Assembly: GCA_963714145.1 (NCBI GenBank)
Contig: OY970235.1
Span: 5,456,001 to 5,520,000 of the forward strand
Direction: 5' to 3'
DNA length: 64,000 nt
Source of the DNA: JBBWZH01 sp035544115
GTDB taxonomy: Bacteria; Actinomycetota; Actinomycetes; Mycobacteriales; CADCTP01
The notes under the pieces are model-generated. The model saw only the letters and a list, made by a program, of their open reading frames with translations, was not told the origin of the DNA and ran no database searches. The position numbers and the translations under genes were made by a program. This document shows positions 51,777 through 60,696 of the stretch, piece by piece (position 1 is the stretch's first letter; each line of letters begins with the position of its first letter).

Positions 51777-53114
51777 ATGGCACACTTCCGCAGCGTGACC
51801 GCCGACCGCACCCGCGACCTTGTCCGCCGCGACCTGGAGACGGTCTGGCACCCGTTCACCCAGCACGCCGCCTGGCCGGCCGACGAGCCGCTGGTGATCG
51901 ACCGGGCCGAGGGCGTACATCTGATCGACGCCGACGGCCGGCGTTACCTGGACGGGGTCTCGTCCCTCTGGGTGACCGTGCACGGGCACCGGGAGCCGGC
52001 CATCGACGCCGCGATCCGCGACCAGCTCGACCGGCTGGACCACTCCACCTTCCTCGGGCTGACCCACGAGCCGGGGATCGCGCTCGCCGGGGAACTGCTG
52101 GCGATCGCGCCGGCCGGGCTGAGCCGGGTGTTCTTCGCCGGGGACGGCTCGTCCGCGGCCGAGGCCGCGATCAAGATGGCGTACCAGGCCGCCGCCCAGC
52201 GCGGCGCGGACCGGCCGCTGTACGTGCACGTGGCCGAGGGCTATCACGGCGACACGCTCGGCGCGGTCAGCGTCGGCGGGATCGAACTGTTCCACGCCAC
52301 CTACCGGCCGATCCTGCTGGACACCCGGATGGTCTCCTCGCCCGGCGTGCGCAAGCCCGGGCAGTCGGCGGCGGACCGGGCCATCGAGGTGGTGGACGAG
52401 CTGTCCCGGCTGCTGGCCACCGACGGCGACCGGGTCTGCGCGGTGGTGGTGGAGCCGATGGTGCAGGCGGCCGGCGGCATGCTCACCCACGACGCGATGT
52501 TCCTGCGCGGGGTGCGGGCGCTGTGCGACCAGCACGGCATCGCGATGGTGGCGGACGAGGTGGCCACCGGGCTGGGCGCCACCGGTCACTGGTGGGCCGT
52601 GCAGCACGCCGGTATCGCGCCGGACCTGCTGGTGGCCGGGAAGCGGCTGACCGGCGGCTACCTGCCGCTGTCCGCGGTGCTGGCCACCGAGGAGATCTAC
52701 GCGGCGTTCCTCGGCTCACCGGCCAGTGGCCGCACCTTCTTCCACGGCCACACGTACACCGCGAACCCGCTGTGCTGCGCGGCGGCCCTGGCCAACCTGC
52801 GGCTGATGCACGAGCGGTCCACTGTGGACAGAGCGGCCGCGGTGGGGTCGCGGCTGGGCTGGCTGCTGGCTCCGCTGGAGTCGTCCGGCGGGGTGGTGGA
52901 GATCCGCCGGGTCGGCACGATGACCGGGATCGAGGTGCGCGGTCCCGGCGAGCGGGTGGGTGCCGCGGTCTGCCGGGCCGCCCGGGACCGCGGTGTGCTG
53001 ATCCGGCCGCTCGGCGACGTGGTCGTGCTGATGCCGCCGCTCGGCATCTCCGACGCCGACCTGACCGAACTGGCCGAGGTCGTGGTGGACAGCATCCGCT
53101 CGGTGGTCGGATGA
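51777..53114 (+). CDS. bioA: Adenosylmethionine-8-amino-7-oxononanoate aminotransferase
   Basis: A 445-residue class III PLP enzyme that turns KAPA into DAPA using SAM as amino donor. Motifs are VWHPFTQHAAW near residue 24, VFFAGDGSSAAEAAIKMAYQ, VAEGYHGDTLGAVSVGG, VVADEVATGLGATG and the PLP Lys in AGKRLTGGYLPLSAVL, followed by FFHGHTYTANPLCCAAALA. It begins at ATG 51777 with GGAGCGGG just upstream. It is followed by bioF after 40 bases and divergent from pdtaS. This is the first of the scattered biotin genes in the window. Confidence 0.96.
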   Translation: MAHFRSVTADRTRDLVRRDLETVWHPFTQHAAWPADEPLVIDRAEGVHLIDADGRRYLDGVSSLWVTVHGHREPAIDAAIRDQLDRLDHSTFLGLTHEPGIALAGELLAIAPAGLSRVFFAGDGSSAAEAAIKMAYQAAAQRGADRPLYVHVAEGYHGDTLGAVSVGGIELFHATYRPILLDTRMVSSPGVRKPGQSAADRAIEVVDELSRLLATDGDRVCAVVVEPMVQAAGGMLTHDAMFLRGVRALCDQHGIAMVADEVATGLGATGHWWAVQHAGIAPDLLVAGKRLTGGYLPLSAVLATEEIYAAFLGSPASGRTFFHGHTYTANPLCCAAALANLRLMHERSTVDRAAAVGSRLGWLLAPLESSGGVVEIRRVGTMTGIEVRGPGERVGAAVCRAARDRGVLIRPLGDVVVLMPPLGISDADLTELAEVVVDSIRSVVG

Positions 53115-53154
53115 GAACCGGCCTGCGGCGCAGCCGGGCGATCGGGGGCCGGGC

Positions 53155-54315
53155 ATGACCGACCCGTTGCAGCGGTTCCGAACCGCCGCGGACCAGCGGG
53201 CCGCCGCCGGCCTGAGGCGGGAACTCCACCCGCGCTCGGCGGCCGGTGACGGCCTGGTCGACCTGGCCGGCAACGACTACCTCGGGCTGTCCCGGGACCC
53301 GCGGGTGGTCGCCGGTGCGGTGGCCGCGGCCCGGCGCTGGGGCGCCGGCTCGACCGGTTCCCGGCTGGTGACCGGATCCATCGCCCTGCACGCCGAACTG
53401 GAGCGGGAACTCGCCGACTTCACCGGGGCCGGCGGCGGGCTCGTGTTCTCCTCCGGCTACCTGGCCAACCTCGGCGCGGTCGCCGGGCTGGCCGGCCCGG
53501 ACACGCTGGTGGTCTCCGACGCCGCCAACCATGCCTCGATCGTGGACGGCTGCCGGCTGGCCCGGTCGCGGGTGGTCGTGACACCGCACCGGGACGTCGC
53601 CGCCGTGGCCACCGCACTGTCCACACGGGACGAACCGCACGCGCTGGTGGTGACCGACGCGGTGTTCTCGGTCTCCGGCGAGGTGGCCCCGCTGGCCGCG
53701 CTGCACCGGGTGACCCGGGCGCAGGACGCGCTGCTGCTGGTGGACGAGGCGCACGCGCTCGGTGTGGTCGGCGCCGGCGGCCGGGGCGCGGTGCCGGCGG
53801 CCGGGCTGGCCGCGGCTACCGACGTGGTGCGGACGGTCACGCTGTCCAAGTCGCTCGGCGCGCAGGGCGGCGCGGTGCTGGCGCACCCGGACCTGCTCGC
53901 GCACCTGGTCGACACCGCCCGCTCGTTCATCTTCGACACCGGCCTGGCACCGGCCGCGGCCGGTGCCGCGCTGGCCGCGCTGCGCATCCTGCGGGCGGCG
54001 CCGGGCCTCTCCGGGCGGGTCCGCGCGGTGGCCACCGAACTCGCCGGCATCGCCAGCCGGCACGGCCTCGGCGACACCGGCCCGCGCGAAGGCGGCTGGC
54101 CGTCAGCGGTCGTGCCGGTCGTCCTGGGGGATCCGGCGCGCACCGTCCGGGCCGCCGCGGCGTGCGCCGAGCAAGGGCTGCGGGTGGGCTGTTTCCGGCC
54201 GCCGTCCGTCCAACCGGGACGGTCGTGCCTGCGGCTGACCGCGCGGGCCGACCTGACCGGCACAGACCTGGCGCAAGTGGACAGAGCGTTCGCCGCGCTC
54301 GCGCTGACCGGCTGA
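53155..54315 (+). CDS. bioF: 8-amino-7-oxononanoate synthase
   Basis: A 386-residue alpha-oxoamine synthase joining pimeloyl thioester and alanine to give KAPA. Visible motifs are LAGNDYLGLSRDPRV, GAGSTGSRLVTGSIALHAELE, the VDEAHALGVVGAGGRG Asp/His motif and the PLP Lys in VTLSKSLGAQGGAVL. Length is normal. It follows bioA by 40 bases in the same direction, so both are likely in one operon. The pimeloyl-forming genes bioC and bioH are not seen. A gap of 183 bases then leads to a GntR regulator. Confidence 0.96.
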   Translation: MTDPLQRFRTAADQRAAAGLRRELHPRSAAGDGLVDLAGNDYLGLSRDPRVVAGAVAAARRWGAGSTGSRLVTGSIALHAELERELADFTGAGGGLVFSSGYLANLGAVAGLAGPDTLVVSDAANHASIVDGCRLARSRVVVTPHRDVAAVATALSTRDEPHALVVTDAVFSVSGEVAPLAALHRVTRAQDALLLVDEAHALGVVGAGGRGAVPAAGLAAATDVVRTVTLSKSLGAQGGAVLAHPDLLAHLVDTARSFIFDTGLAPAAAGAALAALRILRAAPGLSGRVRAVATELAGIASRHGLGDTGPREGGWPSAVVPVVLGDPARTVRAAAACAEQGLRVGCFRPPSVQPGRSCLRLTARADLTGTDLAQVDRAFAALALTG

Positions 54316-54498
54316 CGATCTACCCAGAACCCGTTTGGGAAAACGCTTGCGGAGCGTGTGTCGCTGTAGGACAGAGGGTCGTCCACTCGCGATTCCAGCC
54401 ACACAGAGTGTGTCTACACTTTCACTGACTGTCTCATTGCGACTGTCCCGTCGCGTGTCCGGCCCGGCCTACTTGCGCGGCCCTTTACGATCTTGCTC

Positions 54499-55380
54499 AT
54501 GACGGATCGGCCGGAGTGGCCCGAGCCGCGCGTCCCGAAGTACTACGGGCTCAAGCGTCACCTGCAGGAGCTCACCCAGGCCTTGGCCCCGGGTAGCTCG
54601 CTTCCACCGGAACGGATCCTCGCCGCGGAGCACGGTCTGTCCCGCACGAGCGTCCGGCAGGCGCTGCACGAGCTGGTGGTCGAGGGACGGCTGGAGCGGG
54701 TACAGGGGCGAGGCACCTTCGTGGCCCGCCCGAAGAAGGCACGTCCGCTCCGGCTCGCCCGGGGGCCGGCCGGGCCGGGGGACGCGCCGTGGGGCGCCGA
54801 CCACCCGGCCGAGCCGGCCGCCGAGCCAGCCGGATCGGTCGGGTCGGGCAGGTCGGCCAGGTCCCGCCGGGCGGCGGCGACCGCGCTGGCCGAGGCGCCG
54901 GCCGGTGGCACCGAGCGGTACGGCAGCCAGCTGCTGGGCGCCGAACAGGTCGCCGCCGACGACGAGGTGGCCGCCCGGTTGGAGCTGCGCCGGGCCGCCC
55001 GCGCGCTGCGGGTCGAGCGGCTGCGCACGGTCGACGGCGAGCCGATGGCGGTCGAGCTGCTCTGGCTGGCCGTCCGCCGGTTCACCGCGCTGGCCCGGCG
55101 GCTGGGCCGGGCGCTGCCGGCCGACCCGACCGGCGCCGACGAGGCGCTCACCGCGGCGCTGGCGGCGGCGTACGCGGGTGGCCCGCCGTCCGGCGAGGAG
55201 ACGATCGAGACGGTGCTGGCGCCGCCCCGGGAGGCGGCGCTGCTCGGCACCGAGGTCGGTGCGCCGCTGCTGCTGGTCTCCCGGCACATCCGGGACGCCA
55301 CCGGCGCGGCGGTGGAGTGGAGCCAGGCCTGGTACCGCGGCGACCGGTACAAGTTCGTGCTGACCGTCCCGCCGCCGTAG
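54499..55380 (+). CDS. GntR/HutC-family regulator with UTRA domain, likely leaderless
   Basis: A 293-residue regulator. The winged helix reads LPPERILAAEHGLSRTSVRQALHELVVEGRLERVQGRGTFVA. An Ala/Pro/Arg-rich linker leads to a UTRA ligand domain with VAARLELRRAARALRVERLRTVDGEPM and the end GAAVEWSQAWYRGDRYKFVLT. There is no Shine-Dalgarno. TACGAT at 54486-54491 ends 7 bases before the ATG, the spacing of a -10 box for a leaderless transcript. The N-terminal part resembles DasR-type proteins, which sense amino-sugar phosphates. It lies inside the biotin region, but regulation of biotin genes is not shown. Confidence 0.88.
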   Translation: MTDRPEWPEPRVPKYYGLKRHLQELTQALAPGSSLPPERILAAEHGLSRTSVRQALHELVVEGRLERVQGRGTFVARPKKARPLRLARGPAGPGDAPWGADHPAEPAAEPAGSVGSGRSARSRRAAATALAEAPAGGTERYGSQLLGAEQVAADDEVAARLELRRAARALRVERLRTVDGEPMAVELLWLAVRRFTALARRLGRALPADPTGADEALTAALAAAYAGGPPSGEETIETVLAPPREAALLGTEVGAPLLLVSRHIRDATGAAVEWSQAWYRGDRYKFVLTVPPP

Positions 55381-55449
55381 CCGGCTGAAATGGCCGGTGG
55401 CCGGCCCCCGGTTTCCCGGGAGCCGGCCACCGGCACGGTGTGCGTGGGC

Positions 55450-58302
55450 TTACGTGGCGCTGCCCTGGACGAAGCCAGAGACGTGCACCGCGAACGCCCG
55501 GATGGACCCGACGTCGACGCCCGCCGTGTCCTCCACGTGGAACGTCCAGGCGCCGTCCGCCGTGCCGCCCAACAGCGAGTTCAGCGGCTCCTCCGGAGCC
55601 CACTGGCCGGTGAACGGTGCGTCGGTGTTCAACGCGTCCTGGATCGAGCGGGTGGCCGAGTCGACGAACACGGTCTGGCAGAAGTTGTTGCCAGAACCGC
55701 CCTCGTTGGCGAACAGCACCACCTGCGCCCCGTTCGGCGCGGTCAGCGTCCCGACCAGGTCACCCACGAAGGTGTGGTCGAGACCGACCGTGGTCGAGCC
55801 TTCGGTCGACGAGCAGGTCGTCCCGTCGATCGAGAAGCTGACCCGGGACAGCCGGCCGACACCGCTGACCGTCGCCGTGGCGGTCGCGCCCACGGTGCTG
55901 TTGTCCGGGATCGGCACCGCGGCACCGGCGTACGCGGCCGTGACGACCGTGTCCGACGGCTGGCCGGTCTGCGCCTGCGCGTCCCGCGTCTGCGGCGAGT
56001 ACGCGCCGACGAAGCTGACCTTGACGTGCAGGTCGACCGGCGCGCCCGCCTCGTACGTGGGCGCCAGCTTCAGCGTGAACGGAGCCGACGTCGTCGTCGC
56101 CCCGACCAGGATCCGGCCGTAGTTCTGCACGGTCGGGGTGATCGTGACGCCCGGCGTCGTCGTGGTCAGCTGAACCCTGGTGGACGCGGCGGCCGCGTCA
56201 CCCTCGTTGGTCACCGGGATGGTGACCGAGGCCGACTCGCCCGGCTCCAGGAACGCGTCGCGGTCACCGGTGGTCGGGGTGACCGTCGGCGCGCCCGCCA
56301 CCGCGAACGGCTGCGGGGTGGCGCCGGTGGCCTGGAGCACCCGGTTCGCCATCACGATGCCGAACCCGGTGTCCCGGTCGTATCCGGGCGCCTCGATGTC
56401 GATCGCGGTCGAGGTGAGCGCGCTGCGGATCTCGGCCGGGGTGATACCCGGGTTGCTGCCCAGCACGAGCGCGGCGATCGCCGCCGCGTGCGGGGCCGAC
56501 GCCGAGGTGCCGTAGAACGGCTGGAAGCCCGGCACCGTGGTTTCCGTGCCGTCGGCCGCGGCGATGTCGGGCTTGGCCCGCACGGTGCCGCCGGTCGACG
56601 TCAGGTTACCCGGGGTGATCGGCGAGCCGTCCGGGTTGTAGAAGACGTGCCGCGGGCCGTCCGAGGTGTACACCTCGGACTGCTGCGCGGCGGTGTAGAC
56701 GCCGGGGAACGGACCCGACGGGTTGACTACACCCGGCGCGATCGGACGCGGGAACGCCAGGTGCGCCGGCACCGCGGCGACGCTGTAGGCCGCCGGCACC
56801 GCGGAGTGACCGCGGGTGACGCCGGGGGTGCTGAACCCGGTCAGCCCGCCACCGCTGGCGAACAGGCCGCGGAACGGGGTGATCTGGAAGTACCGGTCCG
56901 CGCCGGAGAACTTCACCACGGCCAGCTTCGCGCCACCGCTGACGAACGGCACGAGGAAGCCCTCGAACGCGTCCTGGGTGCCGTCCTGCACGTCGTTGGA
57001 GAACGCGACCACGTTGCCCGCGCCGTCCACCGCATACAGGTCGTAGTCGTTGCTGGAGTGGCCCAGCGCGTCGTTCCACTGCAGGATCGCCGGCACGCCG
57101 GCCGAGTCCTCGCTCAGCGGGTCGACCTTCTGCACGCCCGGGCCCGGGTCGAAGTCGTGCGCGACGCCGGCGAACTTGCCGATGCCCTGGCCGGACGAGA
57201 CGAAGTCGCCCTCCCAGTTGCCACCGGTGCCGTCGTCCACGTTCTGCTCGTTGCCGGCCGAGCTGAAGTACAGCGCGCCGTCGTTGGTCACCGAGATGAC
57301 CGACTGCGCGATCGGGCCGTCCTGGAACGGCGACTCGGCGAAGTAGATGACGTCGTCGACGATGATGTCGCAGCCCGACGCGCGCAGGTCGAGAATGTTC
57401 TGAGCGAAGCTCTCGGCGCTGGTGAACGCGGTGGCGAAGCCCAGCTTCGCCTTGGGCGCGAGGTCGTGGACGATCTCCAGCATCGCGGTGCCCTCGTCGC
57501 CGGAACCGGCCTCACCCGGCAGCACGTCGACGTCCGCCGGCAGGTCGTCGGACGCGATCGACGCGTCCAGCGAGTCCACACCGTCGGAGAGCACGCAGAC
57601 CTTGACGCCGATACCGGAGACCCGCTGCCGGGTCCGGGCGGTGGCGGCGGCGTGGGTGGTGTCACCCTCGCTGGTCACCTCGCCGACCAGAGGCGTGACC
57701 GCGGCGGTGCTCTTGCTGGTCACCTTCTTGCCGGCGGCCTTCTGGCCGAGGGCGGTGGCGACCCGGCTGCGGACCTGCGCTTCACGCTCCGCTTTGGACA
57801 GTGGCTTGGGCGAGTTGCCCATCCGTTCGGTCATCGCGCCGTTGGCGGTCTCGATCCGGGATACCCCGGGTGTGGCCGCCAGCGCCTCGAGCCCGGCGAG
57901 CGGGACGTCGGCCCGGATCGAGCCGAACCTCGGCTGCGAATCCCGGACGGCACCGCCCAGCGAACCGATCTTGTCCAGTACGTCCTTGGACACCGTCGCC
58001 TTGATGTCCACTGTGGTGCGTCCCGCCTTGTCGGTGGTGACGCCCGTGGCGACGTGGCCAACGCCAGCGGCAAGCGGGACATTGCGGCGGATCTTGTCCG
58101 CGGCGAGCAGCTTGCTGTCGATCTTGCGCTCAGTCGGGGTGAGACCGAGCTTTGCTTGGGCGAGCGCGTCGATCTGCTTGATGGCGTTAGCCGACAGACC
58201 CCCCGAACTCGCGGCGGTTGGGGCCGCGGACGCGGGCACCGTGAGCGAGAAGCTCACAGCGGCCGTGGCGGCGACCAGGATGAGTGGACGTGACGGGCGC
58301 AT
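55450..58302 (-). CDS. Secreted S8/S53-like serine peptidase with a C-terminal P domain
   Basis: A 950-residue exported protease. The signal peptide is MRPSRPLILVAATAAVSFSL with cleavage after ASA. An inhibitor-like propeptide follows to about residue 230. The catalytic Asp is D240 in VCVLSDGVDSL and the Ser is S600 in GTSASAPHAAAIAAL. Where subtilisins have HGTHVAG, this protein has GDEGTAMLEIVHDLAP with E270, so the base is Glu, as in sedolisin-like S53 enzymes. The large insert before the Ser (residues 370-560) and a beta-rich region precede a proprotein-convertase P domain at about 820-950. AGGAGG lies 10-11 bases before the ATG. It is antisense to and between the biotin blocks. Confidence 0.88.
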   Translation of the reverse strand: MRPSRPLILVAATAAVSFSLTVPASAAPTAASSGGLSANAIKQIDALAQAKLGLTPTERKIDSKLLAADKIRRNVPLAAGVGHVATGVTTDKAGRTTVDIKATVSKDVLDKIGSLGGAVRDSQPRFGSIRADVPLAGLEALAATPGVSRIETANGAMTERMGNSPKPLSKAEREAQVRSRVATALGQKAAGKKVTSKSTAAVTPLVGEVTSEGDTTHAAATARTRQRVSGIGVKVCVLSDGVDSLDASIASDDLPADVDVLPGEAGSGDEGTAMLEIVHDLAPKAKLGFATAFTSAESFAQNILDLRASGCDIIVDDVIYFAESPFQDGPIAQSVISVTNDGALYFSSAGNEQNVDDGTGGNWEGDFVSSGQGIGKFAGVAHDFDPGPGVQKVDPLSEDSAGVPAILQWNDALGHSSNDYDLYAVDGAGNVVAFSNDVQDGTQDAFEGFLVPFVSGGAKLAVVKFSGADRYFQITPFRGLFASGGGLTGFSTPGVTRGHSAVPAAYSVAAVPAHLAFPRPIAPGVVNPSGPFPGVYTAAQQSEVYTSDGPRHVFYNPDGSPITPGNLTSTGGTVRAKPDIAAADGTETTVPGFQPFYGTSASAPHAAAIAALVLGSNPGITPAEIRSALTSTAIDIEAPGYDRDTGFGIVMANRVLQATGATPQPFAVAGAPTVTPTTGDRDAFLEPGESASVTIPVTNEGDAAAASTRVQLTTTTPGVTITPTVQNYGRILVGATTTSAPFTLKLAPTYEAGAPVDLHVKVSFVGAYSPQTRDAQAQTGQPSDTVVTAAYAGAAVPIPDNSTVGATATATVSGVGRLSRVSFSIDGTTCSSTEGSTTVGLDHTFVGDLVGTLTAPNGAQVVLFANEGGSGNNFCQTVFVDSATRSIQDALNTDAPFTGQWAPEEPLNSLLGGTADGAWTFHVEDTAGVDVGSIRAFAVHVSGFVQGSAT

Positions 58303-58646
58303 AGGCTGGTGTGCCTCCTAGGTACGCGCTATCCCCGGGCGCGAACCGGCGTCGTCTCTCCCGACGGGACGACGTGGCCGCACCCTAAGGCCCGGCCCCT
58401 TCCCATTGCCACCATTTGGCCTGGGCATGACTCGGTTGGCCCAATGGTGCAGCCTGCCCCAGACAAGCAGCAACGGACAGCGATCAGTCTCGCCAGCCGT
58501 TATCTGCCGGCCCCAGAGCAGCGGTTGAGCGCCCGCGCGCGGGCGCGAGTATTAAGCCGACCGGACCCACTGATCCATCCGGCCTGCCGCCGCCACTGCC
58601 GGGTACGGCCCGGAGCGTCCCGATTGCCGCCCCCTAGGGTGAGCGG
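58303..58646. other. Gap with an 18-bp perfect palindrome
   Basis: No gene is seen in the first 344 bases upstream of the small ORF. GCGCCCGCG and CGCGGGCGC (58529-58546) form a perfect 18-bp palindrome, followed at once by the AT-rich GAGTATTAAGC, the best candidate for a -10 region of the bioD operon. The rest is ordinary GC-rich spacer including the protease leader. Confidence 0.4.
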
Positions 58647-58877
58647 GTGACCAGCGCAGGTCGGGCGCGGCGGCGCCTGGACCGGCGCGACGCGCCCAGC
58701 GCGTCGCGACGGGAAGGCGTCGACTTAGCGGCCGGCCGGAGCGAACCAGGAGACACAGTGAGCGCAGGTCGGCCGCGGCGGCGCCTGGACCGCAGCGTCC
58801 CGCCAGCGAAGCTGCCGGGATGCGGAGGGAAGGCGTCGGCTGTGCGGCCGGCCGGAGCGAACCAGGAGACATTGTGA
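58647..58877 (+). CDS. Possible leader ORF before bioD, built from a tandem duplication
   Basis: This 76-codon frame starts GTG at 58647 and overlaps the bioD start by GTGA. It consists of two copies of a 108-116-base unit: AGCGCAGGTCGG starts at 58653 and 58761, and GCGAACCAGGAGACA at 58741 and 58857. Each unit ends in an AGGAG followed by a GTG, so the RBS and start of bioD exist twice in a row. The protein (TSAGRARRRLDRRD, then SAGRPRRRLDRS) is basic with no known domain. It contains a TTA codon. Coding status is doubtful; it may simply be a duplicated leader. Confidence 0.35.
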   Translation: MTSAGRARRRLDRRDAPSASRREGVDLAAGRSEPGDTVSAGRPRRRLDRSVPPAKLPGCGGKASAVRPAGANQETL

Positions 58878-59707
58878 GTGTGCTGCTGGTGACCGGTACC
58901 GGTACCGGGGTCGGCAAGACGGTGGTTACCGCCGGGCTGGCCGCGCTGGCCGCGGAGCGGGGGGCCCGGGTCGCGGTGCTGAAGCCCGCGCAGACCGGCG
59001 TCCGGCCCGGCGCGGACGGGGATCTGGCCGAGATCCGCCGACTGTCCGGAGTGGACGATCTGCACGAGCTGGCCCGCTACCCGGACCCGCTCTCGCCGGA
59101 GGCGGCGGCCCGCCGGTCCGGGCAGCCGGCGCTGCGGCTGGACGAGGTGGCCCGGCAGGTCGACCGGCTCGCCGCGGACCGGGACCTGGTTCTGGTCGAG
59201 GGCGCCGGCGGGCTGCTGGTCCGGTTCGCCGACGACGGCTGGACGCTGGCCGACCTGGCCCGGCAGCTGCGGGCCGAGGTGCTGGTCGTGGTCGACCCGG
59301 CGCTGGGCACGCTGAACGTGACCGCGCTCACCCTGGAGGTGCTGGCCGGGCGCGGGCTGCGGTTCGGCGGGCTGGTGATCGGTGCCTGGCCGGCCGCACC
59401 CGACCTGGCCTGCCGCAGCAACGTGACCGACCTGGAACGGCTGGCCGGCCGCCCGCTCGGCGGGGCGCTGCCGGCCGGTGCGGCGGCCCGGCCCGGGTTC
59501 GCCGCGGCGGCCCGGCACGGCCTCGCCCCCGCCTACGGCGGCACGTTCGATGCGGCAGACTTCCGCTGGGCAGCCGACGCTGGCCCTGCCGATGCGGGCC
59601 CGGCTGGCGCGGGCCCGGCTCCGGCAGGCCCGGCCCAGGCCGGCCCGGTTGACGCAGGGCTGGCCGACACGAGCCTCGGGGCCGGGGCGGAACAGGGGGC
59701 GGAGTGA
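58874..59707 (+). CDS. bioD: Dethiobiotin synthetase
   Basis: A 277-residue ATP-dependent carboxylase that closes the ureido ring of dethiobiotin. The P-loop TGTGTGVGKTVVTAGL is at residues 7-22, AVLKPAQTGV holds the substrate Lys, and VEGAGGLLVRF is the second conserved motif. GTG 58874 has AGGAG 5 bases upstream. The family is usually 220-240 residues; the extra 45 are a low-complexity tail of Ala/Gly/Pro repeats (DAGPADAGPAGAGPAPAG). The tail ends in a 4-base overlap with bioB, so the pair is translationally coupled. Confidence 0.95.
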   Translation: MSVLLVTGTGTGVGKTVVTAGLAALAAERGARVAVLKPAQTGVRPGADGDLAEIRRLSGVDDLHELARYPDPLSPEAAARRSGQPALRLDEVARQVDRLAADRDLVLVEGAGGLLVRFADDGWTLADLARQLRAEVLVVVDPALGTLNVTALTLEVLAGRGLRFGGLVIGAWPAAPDLACRSNVTDLERLAGRPLGGALPAGAAARPGFAAAARHGLAPAYGGTFDAADFRWAADAGPADAGPAGAGPAPAGPAQAGPVDAGLADTSLGAGAEQGAE

Positions 59708-60696
59708 CCGACATCCTGGATGTGGCGCGGCGGCAGGTGCTCGCCGACGGGCAGGGGCTGTCCGAGACGCAGGCGCTGGCCTGCCTCCGGCTGCCGGACG
59801 ACCGGCTGGACGACCTGCTCGCGCTCGCGCACGAGGTGCGGATGCGCTGGTGCGGCCCGGAGGTCGAGGTCGAGGGCATCGTCTCGGTGAAGACCGGCGG
59901 CTGCCCGGAGGATTGCCACTTCTGCTCGCAGTCCGGGGTGTTCGACTCGCCGGTGCGGTCCGCCTGGCTGGACATCCCGGCGCTGGTCGCCGCGGCCCGG
60001 GAGACCGCCGCCACCGGGGCCACCGAGTTCTGCATCGTGGCCGCCGTCCGCGGGCCGGACGAGCGGCTGATGCGGCAGGTCGCCGAGGGGGTGGCCGCGA
60101 TCCGGGCCGCGGTGGACATCAACGTGGCCTGCTCGCTGGGCATGCTCACCCAGGCCCAGGTGGACGAGCTGGCCGCGCTCGGCGTGCACCGCTACAACCA
60201 CAACCTGGAGACCGCCCGCTCCTACTTCCCGAACGTGGTCAGCACGCACAGCTGGGCCGAGCGGGAGCAGACCTGCCGGCTGGTCCGCGCGGCCGGGATG
60301 GAGCTGTGCTGCGGCGGCATCGTCGGGATGGGCGAGACCGTCGAGCAGCGGGCCGAGTTCGCCGCGCAGCTGGCCGAGCTGGCGCCGGACGAGGTGCCGC
60401 TGAACTTCCTCAACCCGCGGCCCGGCACCCCGTTCGGCGACCTGCCGGTGCTGGCCGGCGCGGACGCGCTGCGCACCGTCGCCACGTTCCGGCTGGCCCT
60501 GCCGCGGACCATCCTGCGGTACGCCGGCGGCCGTGAGATCACCCTCGGTGACCTGGCCGACCGCGGGATGCTGGGTGGCATCAACGCGGTGATCGTCGGC
60601 AACTACCTGACCACGCTGGGCCGGCCCGCGGCCGAGGACCTGGCGATGCTGTCCGACCTGCGGATGCCGATCAAGGCCCTGTCCCAGACGCTGTAG
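59704..60696 (+). CDS. bioB: Biotin synthase (radical SAM)
   Basis: A 330-residue radical SAM enzyme inserting sulfur into dethiobiotin. The [4Fe-4S] motif CPEDCHFC has Cys67, Cys71 and Cys74. Further conserved parts are EFCIVAAVRGP, NVACSLGMLT, YNHNLETARSYFP, CCGGIVGMGET and LNFLNPRPGTPF. It overlaps bioD by GTGA. Actinobacterial BioB enzymes have been reported to need a small helper protein (BsaP); a good candidate lies 2.9 kb downstream at 63556. Confidence 0.97.
   Translation: MTDILDVARRQVLADGQGLSETQALACLRLPDDRLDDLLALAHEVRMRWCGPEVEVEGIVSVKTGGCPEDCHFCSQSGVFDSPVRSAWLDIPALVAAARETAATGATEFCIVAAVRGPDERLMRQVAEGVAAIRAAVDINVACSLGMLTQAQVDELAALGVHRYNHNLETARSYFPNVVSTHSWAEREQTCRLVRAAGMELCCGGIVGMGETVEQRAEFAAQLAELAPDEVPLNFLNPRPGTPFGDLPVLAGADALRTVATFRLALPRTILRYAGGREITLGDLADRGMLGGINAVIVGNYLTTLGRPAAEDLAMLSDLRMPIKALSQTL

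Noticed and set aside
51729..52607. Upstream extension of pdtaS
   Set aside because: It is antisense to bioA and unlike any PdtaS N terminus; the protein starts naturally at 51728.
54325..54365. LacI/cre-like operator upstream of the GntR gene
   Set aside because: GGGAAAACGCTTGC recalls a cre site, but the two halves are not symmetric enough to support it.
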